Shown one piece after another: positions 1 through 11,388 of a stretch of DNA of 64,000 nucleotides. The notes below the pieces were generated by a model. That model searched no databases, was not told the DNA's origin, and saw only the letters and a program-made list of their open reading frames with translations. Position 1 is the stretch's first letter, and each line of letters starts with the position of its first letter. The stretch is from positions 372,001 through 436,000 of the forward strand of contig JPHH03000007.1 of the NCBI GenBank assembly GCA_000750105.3, in the 5' to 3' direction. The stretch is from Tolypocladium sp. Sup5 PDA-1 (lineage: Eukaryota; Ascomycota; Sordariomycetes; Hypocreales; Ophiocordycipitaceae). A program made the position numbers and the translations under genes.

Positions 1-2156
1 GTGGCGTGTAAGTCTGAGTACTATACCAGGTCGCCCAGGCCTGGCCCTGTCCTGTCGCGGCCCTGCTGCCGCACAACCATCGACTAGCAGCCTGTCAACA
101 AGTCTGGTCTCCTTGCCTCGACAAGACAAGCAGACATGTGGCGTGGCGGGGAAGGGGGAGGGATCGATAGGCTCCAGGCTCCAGCATTTCTGGCCCATCA
201 AAGCACGCGGTTGTCGAGACAGGGCGGCGCCAAGCGGCAAGGGTAGGTCATGGAGAGAGAAGGTGGCCCGTGGCGGCGGCGTCCGGCTTGACTAGGGAAA
301 AGGGAGAGGCACAGCAGCCAGCCAGTGTCCGGGCGAGGAGGTCGAGGGTGGATGGGTGTGTGCAGGAGAGCCGGGGTGTGGGACAAGGTGGTGCCGCCGA
401 GGTGCGTGAGACGACGAGAGCCGAACACTCGACTTCAAGCCCAGGCTGGGCTAGTTGGCGCCTCCGCGGGAGGCTAGCAAACACTGGGACCACTGTTGTA
501 GCGAGAGCTGAGCCACGGGCAATCGGTCAGCTCGCCTTACCTCACTTGTGCTGTGCACTGCTGCTCTCGTGCCCCTATGTCTATTTGTGTCGAGCTCGGC
601 GGATGTGATTGTACGGATACCGCATGGCGTGTTCGGGGAGCCTCGGCCGCGGAGGTTCACCGCTGTACGTCCCAAGAGTTTTGGACTTGTCCTCTCTCCA
701 CGTCAGCTCTACGAGTAGATGCAAGTCTCCCAACCCACCTCACCTTGCACATACTCCCTCTCGCTCTCTCCATTGGCTTTTTGCTCCTGATTTCCCATTG
801 ACAAGCGAGCACACCACGGCGTTGCCACGGAAAGCAGGATTCGGATCCCTGTCGCCTTGCGTCTGCTTAGCGCCACTGAACAGGGTGCTTGATGCTGCTT
901 CGGGTGCTGGTGCTGCCCGTAGTGGTTGTGTCCAGTACTCTGTGCCGCCAATGTCTGCTAGGCCGATTCAATGGGAGCAGCGCAGGTAGGTCTTGGTAGG
1001 TATTGATGTTGGCCGAGCGTGATAGAGAGGCATTGCAACCACATAAGACCTTCGATACCCATCGCAGGCAAATTCACCGGGCCGCATCCGGGTCGTTGGT
1101 TGTTGGTCCTCGGTGTGTTGGCAGCTCGGGATCTGACCTGCCACGTTGAGGACAATGCTGCTGCCTTCTCTTCATCGCAGGGTTTCCAGGGCTCTGTGCG
1201 TAGTACTCGGTAGACGCCTCGTGCTTCTGGTACCTCTTGGTAGTAATAATACTACCTCGCTACCGCCCTTTGGGAAGAGCCTGTGGGGGTTGGGGAACTG
1301 GTGTGAGCGAGAGTCAGTGAGATGCTTGCATAGGATGGGACAGTCAGGACAGGGTCACTTGGTTGGAAGCTAGACGGCCAGGAACCGTACCTATAGTCCA
1401 GCGAGGAATGCATATCACAGGTGGCCTGTTGCTGGCCTGCCAAGGGGGTTCTAAAGGCACGTCGTGGGTGACGGCCAGTGTTTTTTGGAACCCGCATGCC
1501 TGCCAGACACTTACCTCGTGGCAGATTCTCCACCCAAGCCCAGCACTGCATGCCCGCATCGTGGTGGGTGGTACCTAGGCCTGTATGTTATCCTCCTGGT
1601 CGGTGGGCTCATTGTGACACACTGGAAGCAGCCAGGGACATGCGCACACTTGTGCCATGCCCGGAAGCCGCCCTCTGTCCGCGGACTCTCGCGACAGCGC
1701 AGGGTTTCTGTGGCGGCCTTTCGCCTCGGTTCGTTGTAGCACTAGGTACTCCGTACCATGCTGCTCATCGTGAGGTGCAAGGGTTTCGCTGGGTTGTACG
1801 CTGCGATGAAAGGCCTGAATCAGAGATAAGATCATGAGGCAGGTACCCTGAGGCGTACACTAGACGAGCTATACCTGCCTTTCCTTCTCTTGGCTCTCAC
1901 GTTTTGCACCAGGTGCTGTTGGGAGCAGTGAGGAAGGCACATGCAACTGGCCCCGCCCGGGACTTTCCCTCTCGGTCCGTCCTGACTCTGTCCCCAGCGC
2001 TGCACAACCAACAGCATGAAAGTTGACAACCGCCATATGTACGGATTATTCGTACCAGTTTAGCTCTCTACCTACCAATCACGCGCCTCCTGCCCATCAA
2101 CTTACTCAGATCTGCTGCCCTTGTCCATATATGCGGACTACGGGACTGGCGATGAT

Positions 2157-2196
2157 ACTCGTATACGGACTACGGAGTACGGATACGTACTCGTAC
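2157..2196. repeat. TACGGA(C/G)TA repeat cluster
   Basis: Several overlapping copies of the unit TACGGACTA or TACGGAGTA and their reverse complements lie within 40 bases. The same unit recurs in intergenic DNA at many other points of the window but not in exons. Confidence 0.6.
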
Positions 2197-5100
2197 ATTC
2201 GCTCCTCATCGCTACGGCTGGCGGAGCCCCAGGTCCGACAACGGCGGGCAGGATTCGGATTCCAAATGCCCATCACACACGCGCTCGCGAGGCCGGGCAC
2301 GTTCACTCTTTGGCCAAGGTATGTCGCAATTGACCCTCCATGTTGTTGGATCCCTTTGCTCACCTACGACATGACGGTTTAGCCGTCAATCGCGCCTGCG
2401 GACGCACAGCACCGCGTTTCCCCAGAGTTATTCAAAATACCAAATACTTTGCATCATATGTACGGTGTGCTCGGGGAACGATGCGGGATATGGCGTCTAA
2501 TCGACCCAATCGACGGTGCATCTCACACAGACGCGGGAGCACCGAGCACAGAACAAAGGGGTGTGGGGGAGCTGCCATCAGCAAAGGGCCGACAAAAGGA
2601 CATTGACGTGGATCACCAGCCCTAACATGACGGCGACGGGCAACCGGCCCCAATCGGAAGATATGACCCTGCCGCCACGGCCGGCTGTCGCTCGCGGCTT
2701 CGCTCGTACCCCCTGACATCGGGGAGCTGTCGACCTCGACCTGGGCTGTCACCCGCAACCCCGCCCCGGTAAAGAAAAACTGTCAACAACACCCCAAGGC
2801 CAATTGGCATGGATCCCCCACCCCCATGTCCATGCCCACGCTCATTCGACTAGGGTCAAGGGTACCTCGCCATGACGACAACGAGGAGACAGGGGGTTTT
2901 GGGGAGCCGTGGCTCTCGCTCCAGCCCCAATTGGCCCCGCGACCTCTCCCGGTTCCTCGTACATCGCTAGGCGATAGCTGGTCTGCAGAAAGCTCGCCCT
3001 GATAGCCTCAACACGCATGGCGCACGCAATTCGTCTAATTATACAGCTAGCTTAATGGCGCGACGGGTGATTTGCGACTGACATGCACCACCAGAGAGAG
3101 TGCAAGACAAAAAAGGTAATTCGACTATTAGCGTCGCTGACGCTGATGTTCACTGTAATACCCTGTGCGAATTGCCAATCAGTCGATTCATCTCATCCCA
3201 TACAATCTTCCACGGGCACTGGAGCAGGAAGCTATGAAACGCCAGCTGGGCTCGGAAGTTCAGCGAAGCCGTCAATGTTATCGCCCGCGGCGGCACATTG
3301 TCACCCGAGCTGGTACATTTTCGCTCCCGCCTCATGGACGGTCGCTGCAAGACTTGCAGATATCTAAAACCAGCACAACGTTGTTGGATGAGCTTGTGGT
3401 TCTGAAGCTTTAAGATGACCACGTTGGTCCGTCATCGCTGCCTGGCTGTTGGCTCTGATGCATACGCCAGGCACGGCTTTCGCACTTTGATGTGAAGCTC
3501 TCTTCATGGCGGTTTGGTATATCCCCGACGGGTCCCCGGTGTCTTAGCTTGCTAGGCTTGCCTTCGGGAACGCCACGGCAGGCCTTGCGAGAACTTTGGA
3601 CTGCTGAGATCCTTCATCATCCATCAGGCGACAGATTCTAGCGTAGCCCTACGAACGGACCCCCACCCCTGGACGCTTCTCCTTTTTCGACCAGCGCGCG
3701 CCGCGGACTTCCCATTATTGACCCTTTGCAACTAGGAGGCTAGGCAGAGTGCCATTTCCAAAAGCCATGGTGCTGCTGTGCCACTCTGCACCAGGCAAAT
3801 CACTGCCAGATTCGAGTCTGCCAACTGACACGAAGGCCATGCCGGTGCCTGGTCTCTGTCTCAGGCAACCGCTAATAACGGTTCATCTAATATTTCGGCC
3901 CCGAGAGCCCGAGCTTTGGCCATGAATTTCCGTCTTCCTTCCCGAGACGGCGTGTCGAGTTATCAGTAACTCTCGCGAGTTGTCAGGGCGTTTCACGCAA
4001 CTGCGACAGCCCTGCATATCCACACCACCATGGTTCGTGGGGGTGATGGCTCTACCCGCAGAGGGTCCTGGTTGCGAAGGGGCTTTCCTTCGACTGACGC
4101 CGCTCCACCCGTAACGATGGCGGCGTGGAGAGACTGCCAGGCCCTTTTCATCGGCTGCCTTCACCCCGATTTGCCAAACTTTCCGCGCCACTCCAGCTCC
4201 GGCCTGCACGCACATGCCTAGGTACTTTAGGAGATGATGGGCTTACTTCGTACATGTAGGTCGTTGTGCTGTTTGAGTGGGGGCGATGCGTTCCTGAGGG
4301 TCGTGGTCGGGGTCTACTTGAGAGATGGCTCCGCAGAGCCAGAGTTTCAACATTGCCGACACTGACAAGTTCACAGACACGTGTGGAGGTACGGCTCCTG
4401 CACTGACTACGAGACCTAGCCAATAGTGCCCGACTCCCGAGCTGCCCAGCGCGGAGACGGAAGTTGCGCAGACTTCGCAGATAGTCTCGTATAGCATGCC
4501 CAACAGATGGGGACTTGCGACAACACCGTTGGCAGGTTGCTTGGATTGGCATCCAACTCCCGCCTTTGGAGCACAATATTCGGTATGCCAGCCTGCCCTT
4601 GACACATGAACGACAGAGTGCTGACTAGATCCAAGCAGCCAAGTTTCTGCTTCCATATGTGCTGTGACGGGCATGGATACTGCCGATGCTGGCGAACTAG
4701 GCTGTAATTACCAGTGGACTGAGTCTATTAATATTTCCCCTCCTTTGTCTACCCTCGTCGGATAACTTGGCCACCAGGATACCGATCCTCCTGCTACTGC
4801 CCGTCGTGGCTCATCATGCACGCCGTCTCATTGCGAGCTAGTATTGGCAGTCCCCCACGCAGGAAGATCAGGCAATGCTCCTGCTCACTGCGGCAGCGTC
4901 AAGTTGCTGTGAGTCTGAATGACTGGCTCTCGCTCGGGAAGCCCAAGAGTCGGAGTTGTTGTATGCCGGCATAATTCCGCGGTCTACAAGAGGCAACGAC
5001 TGGATGCAGCAGCAAGGGGGTGTGAATGCTCAAGAGGCGAGGGGAGATCTACGTCTTGGTATGTCACCCAGTGGCACCGGGGGAGTGATGGGCCGACACC

Positions 5101-5738
5101 GCTTGTTGCCTATCGAGTGACAAGTCTGGCGCTTTGCCCTCAGAGGTTGGGTGGCCAATCGTGGGTTGCAGCTTATGAAGTCCCCGATGATGGAAATAAG
5201 TATCGCTCCAGCGGCGGAGAAAACAGGATTTCCGACAGGATCAATGACATAGACGCAGTTGTTGGGGACCTTCACACGACGTCATCAGGAGTCCCGGGAT
5301 GGCCACTTCTCCCGTTCTAAGCCGTCTGCATCTAATTGCCCTCCGTTTGTCCCGAGGATCCTCTATGCTATTACCAGGCGTGAGACTCTGGAAGGCAACC
5401 TGACAATTCATAACCGTCGCGATGCTGATGGTAACCAGCCTGGGCGAGTCGCAGTCCCGGGTTTCCGGGTATAGATTGCTCGTGCTGAACGAAATTGTGC
5501 GGCAAGGCTCATCTCTGGCCCTCAGTTGAAGCCCCCAGTCATGGCGACCACGGACAGACGGCCTGGAAAGCCTGGCAGCTTCAAGTGACTGTCTTTGATG
5601 CAGCCCCCACCGTGTCAGCTCACTCTAGCTGTCCTGGGTCCAGTTTCCGAGCTATTCCTCGACCCAGAAGAAGGAATCTTGTTGTTGGACCGCATTCTGT
5701 GTTGGCTAAGCGGTTGACTTGCGTGCATCCACCCGCCC

Positions 5739-5756
5739 GGGGGGGGGGGGGGGGGG
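5739..5756. repeat. G homopolymer run of 18
   Basis: Eighteen consecutive G residues, directly preceded by CCC. Homopolymers of this length are length-variable and often mis-assembled; it may also fold as a quadruplex. Confidence 0.9.
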
Positions 5757-7298
5757 AGGTTAATCTGCCGTCGACGGACAGCATCGGCAACGATAGCACC
5801 ACCTTGCTTGACATGTGCTCGCCTGAGTCCTGATTCGGGACTGGCGGCCGGAATCCTTTGGCGGTTATGAGAAAGTCGATGTGGCGCACGGCAAAGCCAT
5901 GAAGGATGCTTTGGGAGGCGCTCTTGGTATTGCATACCCTTGCATGCACGACATTTCCATCATGTCGTCAACGAGCAGACCGTGAGCGGAGGCTTGATAG
6001 ACAGCCAGAGACGCTGTAGCCCTTGCTGCTCGGGTGAGCTGCCGCCAGGAAGAGTCCTTCAGGAGAGCCTTGCCCCCAGTGCGACGTTGCGCTGTCTCGC
6101 GTCCTGTCCTTGCGTGCTTCTGCCAAGGAGTCGGGACTGTCATATCTGATGGACTCCGAGTGTCGTCAGAACTCGAGGGGCACGATGGAAGTTGGCATCA
6201 GAGACGGGGGTTCACAACAAGCCGAGAAACTTGCCCTGCGAGCATGTGCTACCGCACAAGTAGCCTGAACGTAGGCGTTGGGTACGTCAAGATTGCAGGC
6301 TCAAGCGGCTACACTCGGGCGAAGTTGACGGAAACCAACAGGGCGTCTTGCGCGGTTTAGGGCTACCCCGAGGAGCCCGAGATGAGAAGAGGGTGCAATT
6401 GGTAGTGTATGGGCAGTATCCCCGTCTTTGCTCGTACATGAGCTCGCACGGCAATGGCCTCTAGGGTGACCTGGGCCGCCACTAGAATCTCACGCTGCCC
6501 CCAACGAGATGCAAGATGGAAGGAGTCAGCCCGCGCCGCACCCTGCGTCAAAGGCCATGCCCATACGATCCATTGATAGTAGCCCGTAGTCCATACACCT
6601 TGGCATCATTACGTACCTCTACCTTGAGTTAAGGTAGTTAGTTAGACCTGTATGCGGCCACATGGATCGGCAGTGAGATGTCGTCAAAGAGCCCAAACAC
6701 CCTCTGTCTCCCCATGTCGAGACGGAGATGCTGCACTGCCGCAGATGTGTCAGTGGTGACTAACGATTCTGTTTTTGTCTCCAACCGCTGATGCGGTCCC
6801 AAAAGAGGACGTGGACGGAAAGAGGTGGTTGTTTCGTGGCCGTGGCTGGACCTTGCTGGTCGAGGGGATTATGTCATCTTTGCTGCGGACGCATAACGGG
6901 CCAACGGCGGCGCCTACCTTCCAGGACGCGCCTCGTGGTGGCTGAGAATAGGAACGGAAGGCAGGTTTTACCCGCCGTGCATTCTGTGAGGGGCGCAAAG
7001 CGCGGCAAGGCAGGAGCTATTATCCGCTGCCACACGTGCGCCTCCCGTTGGAGCTTGGGCAACCTACCTACCCTACACCTCGCGTGTTGGCGCGTCGCGA
7101 GCGCTTGATGAAGCGTCACGCATACCGTTACCGTGTCCTATTATTGCGAGGACAACGTGGACGAACAAGCTTCTGCCCAGGCTTCCTTTGCAACTTTTCG
7201 CCGCGGCGGCTGGCTCCACGCTGTCAGCATCGTTTCCGCGCCGTGTCCTCTTTGCAGCCCGGACAGCACGCCGTAGGCAGCGACGAGCCGATACTCCG

Positions 7299-7314
7299 TA
7301 GTCCGTACGGACTA
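7299..7314. repeat. 16-bp perfect palindrome TAGTCCGTACGGACTA
   Basis: This is a perfect inverted repeat that equals two head-to-head TACGGACTA units. It lies about 250 bases upstream of the PKR1 start codon, next to another partial unit (ACTCCGTA). Confidence 0.75.
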
Positions 7315-7564
7315 TCCGAACTCAACTCCGCAATCTGGATCAAGCCAGATAGATTGTATCCCTCGCATCCTCTGCGGCCCTTGCTCCAGCGCGACGCATC
7401 TGCGACCTACGTCCCCTCCCGTTTGGCAAGACTCCCGTATTCTCCCTTTCTCGAGCCGATAGAGAGTCCACCGAGCGACCAGCAAACCTACTCCTCCTCA
7501 ACCAGCCGAACCCAAGCCAACCTCGCGCCCGTCGCAGCCCCAACAACAAACACCCAAATCAACC

Positions 7565-8041
7565 ATGGCGTCCTTCATGACCGACCTGTGGGAGTCCATC
7601 TTCACCCCCGGGCCCACGCCCACCATCGTCAAGGCCACAAACGGCTCCTTCGCCGCCCTGCAGCTGTGCCTGCTGCTGCTGCTGCTCGCCACGCACAGCG
7701 TCCACTTCGCCATCCTGTCGGTGCTGTGCGCGGGCCTGTGGTGGGCCATCAACTGGTTCGCGGCCGAGCTGGCCGTCGCGCAGAGGCTGCAGCGGGAGCA
7801 GGACGAGCTGGACAAGAAGAATAAGAAGAAGGAGGGGGAGGCTGTGGCGGCGGCGGACGACAGCAGCGATACGGAGGTGGAGGGCGGTGCGGCGGCCGCC
7901 GCGAAGAAGGATGCTACGCCTGGGGAGCTGCGGCAGCGGACGGCGAGGGCAGATGTTTCGCCGGCGGGGACGCAGTCGAGTGTGAGTACCGAGGATGAGT
8001 GGGAGAAGGTCTCGGGCAGCGAGAGGGACAAGGGGAAATGA
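7565..8041 (+). CDS. PKR1: V-ATPase assembly factor Pkr1
   Basis: A single-exon gene of 158 residues. Pkr1 is a small ER membrane protein that helps assemble the Vo sector of the vacuolar H+-ATPase in fungi. The family signature is clear at the N-terminus: LWESIFTPGPTPTIVKATNG (residues 7-26), followed by two hydrophobic segments (about residues 29-45 and 48-66) and GLWWAINWF. The rest is a hydrophilic tail rich in Lys, Glu, Asp and Ala (from about residue 75), low in complexity and probably disordered; such tails vary between species. The start codon has a good context (AACCATGG) and matches the family N-terminus. It converges with the sugar symporter on the other strand, with 350 bases between the two stop codons and no gene in that gap. 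Identification is firm; the function is from family knowledge. Confidence 0.93.
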   Translation: MASFMTDLWESIFTPGPTPTIVKATNGSFAALQLCLLLLLLATHSVHFAILSVLCAGLWWAINWFAAELAVAQRLQREQDELDKKNKKKEGEAVAAADDSSDTEVEGGAAAAAKKDATPGELRQRTARADVSPAGTQSSVSTEDEWEKVSGSERDKGK

Positions 8042-8391
8042 GCGAGAGAAGTGGTAGGAAGGTATATGCTGCGGGCGAAGGGGAGCACTGCTCTTCCAGC
8101 TCGCAGGACCGAAGATCGCGTACAAGACATACAGGCGACGCCGGCTGAGTCGTGGCCGTCGCGTTCCTGGCTTGGGTTGGTGGTGTGGTTCTCGTCTAGA
8201 GCATACATTGATTCCCGGAAGATAGCTTGATACCTCATTGAACTTGAATTTATATGGGAACATATTGCCTCGTGTCCCAACGTTGCAACATATCCAAAAC
8301 ACCAAACTCCATGCCGGTAAATCCCACAACTCCCCTTCCTCCACCCATACATAGCCCACCTACTCTCTTCTCTAAGCCTTATACATCTACT

Positions 8392-10357
8392 TTACAAGTA
8401 CTTGAGTTTCCGCGTCGCAAACGCAGCAACCACCGAGCTCATGGCTCCGATGAAAAGACACACGGAGATGGCATTCGGCCCTCCGCCAGAGGCGACCTTG
8501 TTCGGATCGGCGTCTACCGCCAGCTCGGGGCTCTTGCCGGGCTCCAGCACTGCGAAGACGATGCTGGCGATAAAGGTGCCGACGAACTGCGGTAGGGTGG
8601 TGTAGATGTTGAGGATGCCAAAGTAGATGCCTGACAGTTCTGCTGTCGTCGACATACCCGCGGCCGTCGCGTCTTGGGAGTTGTCGAGATATACTTGAGC
8701 CTCAGCGGGGCCAACGGTGGGCAGTTCGATGTCTGGTTCATCGGACAGTCTTCGATACGGCGCACCGTTCGCGGTCGCGCCGCTCAGCTTGTTGACTTCG
8801 ACTCCGAGGAGAGTTGTTGGTGCCCACATGGCGATGGTCCACGGCCTTGAGGAGGAACGTGTCAGTGCTGCTGAGACTCGGAGAAGACGGTTTCAATCAG
8901 GAGAGGTAACTCACAGCCCGCAAAGACACACGAGGGCGGTCGCGAAACGGAAGCTCTTCGCCAAGGGCGCCAAAGACATGGCCGCAGCAAACATCACATG
9001 CCCACATATCCACGTCATCAAGATATCCGGCTTCCTGTCGTTGAGCTTCTCGACCAGCCCGGCGATGGCCTGCGGCGGTCGCTTCGTGAAGCCCTCGTCG
9101 TCGGGGGACTTTACCAGCATCGGGAGGAAAAAGGCCCCTGCAAATGTGATGCCCGAGTAGATGAACAGCGATGTGCTCCCGATGCGGCCCATGTCGCCGA
9201 GGGTATCCTTGGACTGCTTCGCGTCGGCGGGGACGTCGTAACGAAAGTACGTCTCGCCGATCCATGTGGTGCTGTAGAAGAGGAAGGGGAACCAGCCGAT
9301 CCAGGACCAGAACTGGGCCCAGCAGATGGCCTGGATTCGAGGAGGGAGGTGGCGAACGGTAGTGTAGATCTGGTGCAGCACATTCATGATGCTTTGCTCC
9401 TTGGCGCCCTTTGGCGCCACGAGCACCCGTTCGGTCACAGCCCAGCAGGTCACGGCAGTTGACCCCAGGATAGCCAGGGCGGCAATGACGGTCAGCTGCT
9501 TAAACTGAGCATCGCCCATTGTCGTGCCAAACGTCTGCACGAGGTCGATGGATCCAGCGGCGTAGCCGACCATGTGGCCGACGGCGGACATTCTGCTGCC
9601 TGAACGCGCGAGGTCAGTCTGGCAGTCGCTGGAGGAGAAGACGACGATGGCCACTCACCCCATGCTGCGCCGGTTTGCTGCCTCGCAAGCGGAAGCGTGT
9701 CTACGACGAGGCTTCGCGAGCACGACATGACTGCTCGCTCGTCAGTGGCGGGTCAACGGGCCGGGTGTTGCTGAAGGATCAAACGTACCGACGTTGATGG
9801 CAAAGTCGACGACGTAAATGGCCAGCACGGCCAGGACAATCGTTGGTCTCCTTGCCTGCTCGTCGTCACGCACCAGCAACCCCACGATCTCGCGTGTAAA
9901 TCCCAGCACTAAAAGACTGACAGCGACGATGCCAGCTCCAACCACCATCAACGGCCTCCTGCGGCCCCATCTGGACGTGTTCTCGTCCGCAATGACACCC
10001 ACAATGGGCTGCACAATCAAACCCGATAGAGGGCCGGCGATCCATATCAGCGACGTGTTGCTCTTCGTGAGGCCGAGGTTGAGGAGGTAGGGCGTGCAGT
10101 CTGCAGAGGGACCGGCTTGTTAGCGACCAAGATCCCACGAGAAGCTCTCTGGAGGAGCATGGGACGGACACACGCACACGTCATTTCAATTCCCCACGTG
10201 AAACTTGAAGCCTGCAAGTCAGTATCGGTGATCAATTCGGAAGCAATTGGGCGAAAGCGCCGACGCACGTAATGCCAATCGTGGCAAAGGTCAAGAGCAT
10301 CATCCGCGCCGTCTCGGTGCTTCCCCTGATGTGCGTTTCTCCCACCAAGGCCGCCAT
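8392..10357 (-). CDS. Sucrose/glycoside:H+ symporter, MFS GPH type
   Basis: Spliced model of six exons, read on the minus strand: 10357-10269, 10203-10178, 10100-9789, 9730-9659, 9599-8915, 8845-8392 (545 residues). All introns are GT-AG and phases fit. It resembles the fungal Sut1-like and plant SUC/SUT sugar symporters: FTWGIEMTYCTPYLL in the first helix, the RWGRRRP motif in the first cytoplasmic loop, then NKLSG-type features near the C-terminal half. Twelve transmembrane helices are expected. The role would be proton-coupled uptake of sucrose, maltose or another alpha-glucoside at the plasma membrane; the actual substrate cannot be read from sequence. The start was chosen because an in-frame stop lies just upstream and the N-terminus then has the family's usual length. 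A 26-base exon 2 is unusual but restores an otherwise broken family motif. Confidence 0.88.
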
Positions 10358-11388
10358 CTCGACTGGCCCTCTGGGCGGCGCCTAGAAGGTGTCTCTCGCG
10401 GTATTCTGGCGAGGTAGAGTCTATCGCGTCTCGTTTGACGCGAGATGATGGGATCGACGGCGCTGCTCGAGGTGTCGGATCTCGTCCCGTCACCAAAGGG
10501 CCGGCAGGGCAACGGCTAGGGCTGCCGGTGATTGCTACAGTCGCGGCGGTGGAGATTGGCAAAGGGAAGGATTGCCCACGGATCGGACGCGTTGGAGATG
10601 AAATGTCTCGTGTTGCATCCAATCCCACCAGACGTCGCGAGGTGCATCTGGTAACTTACCAAGTACGGAGTTACGTAGCCTGATGACAGCTATGGTGGGT
10701 CTCGGGAGCCCCAGCCGCACCGCTGTCTCGGGTCGCTAGTGGGCAAGTGCCGTCCACTGTGGTCTCGATCCAGTGGAGGCGACAGGGCCGAGGATCTTAA
10801 ACCGGGTCCCACCGAGGCAGCTTGGAGATTTACGATTATGAATGGACTTGACCACAATCCTTGAGCCTACAGGCGCGGATACCAGTTTGTACAGTACAAA
10901 TCGTTGGTTGGTATCTTAAAACTCGAATCTGGCTACCCTTTTCCGCCATGCATATCCCGTCCGTTGCCCTTGCGCCCTTCCGTGCATCGTGGGCTTGGTA
11001 TCTTCGTCAACTCCAGGGCTCCCGTCTCTCTCCCCTCGTTGCTCGGGTTCTAGCCAGGCTAGAAGCCGCTGGCGCGAGCCAAGCAAGTCCAGAAGAAGGA
11101 AAAGAAGCAATGGTTTCCTCTTGCGAGGACTGAATAAAAATGGCTCCATGGCTCCAAGCAGGTCTCGCTCGTCTTGCTTGCTTGCTTGCTCATGCCACAT
11201 GGTCGAATGGTTAAAAAAAAGAGGAGAAAGGGGAAAAGAACGCCATGTCCGTTGCCTTTGTACAATGTTACCCATCCCTTTCAATGCGTGACCGAGCTCC
11301 GTGCGCAGTCGTGTCTGTCTGTCCGTCTGCATCGCTTTTTAGTCCTCTGCGCGCCAACGCCCGTGGTGTGAAGTCCAAGTCGCACTGT
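10358..11388. other. Intergenic region between symporter and RhoGEF
   Basis: No gene is seen. The symporter promoter lies at the left end and the 3' end of the RhoGEF transcript at the right. One partial copy of the TACGGAGTTACGTA-type repeat lies near 10.66 kb, and an A-rich run near 11.21 kb. Confidence 0.6.

Larger units (their letters stand above)
1..7564. other. Long gene-free stretch
   Basis: I see no supportable gene in this 7.5 kb. The open frames are short (none above about 145 codons apart from one that overlaps the PKR1 start region), they overlap on both strands, and none shows a recognisable domain or a consistent chain of splice sites. Base composition looks like the rest of the window, without the strong AT bias of heavily RIP-mutated transposon relics. 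It contains a long G run near 5.74 kb and copies of the TACGGA(C/G)TA repeat near 2.16 and 7.30 kb. The last few hundred bases must include the promoter and leader of PKR1. A long non-coding RNA or a gene of many small exons cannot be excluded. Confidence 0.55.

Noticed and set aside
7036..7824. A 262-codon frame overlapping the PKR1 start
   Set aside because: It is in another frame than PKR1, has no recognisable domain, and its second half is a shadow of PKR1 codons.
11167..11190. A CTTG tetranucleotide run near the 3' end of the RhoGEF gene
   Set aside because: Only three to four copies; too short to be notable.
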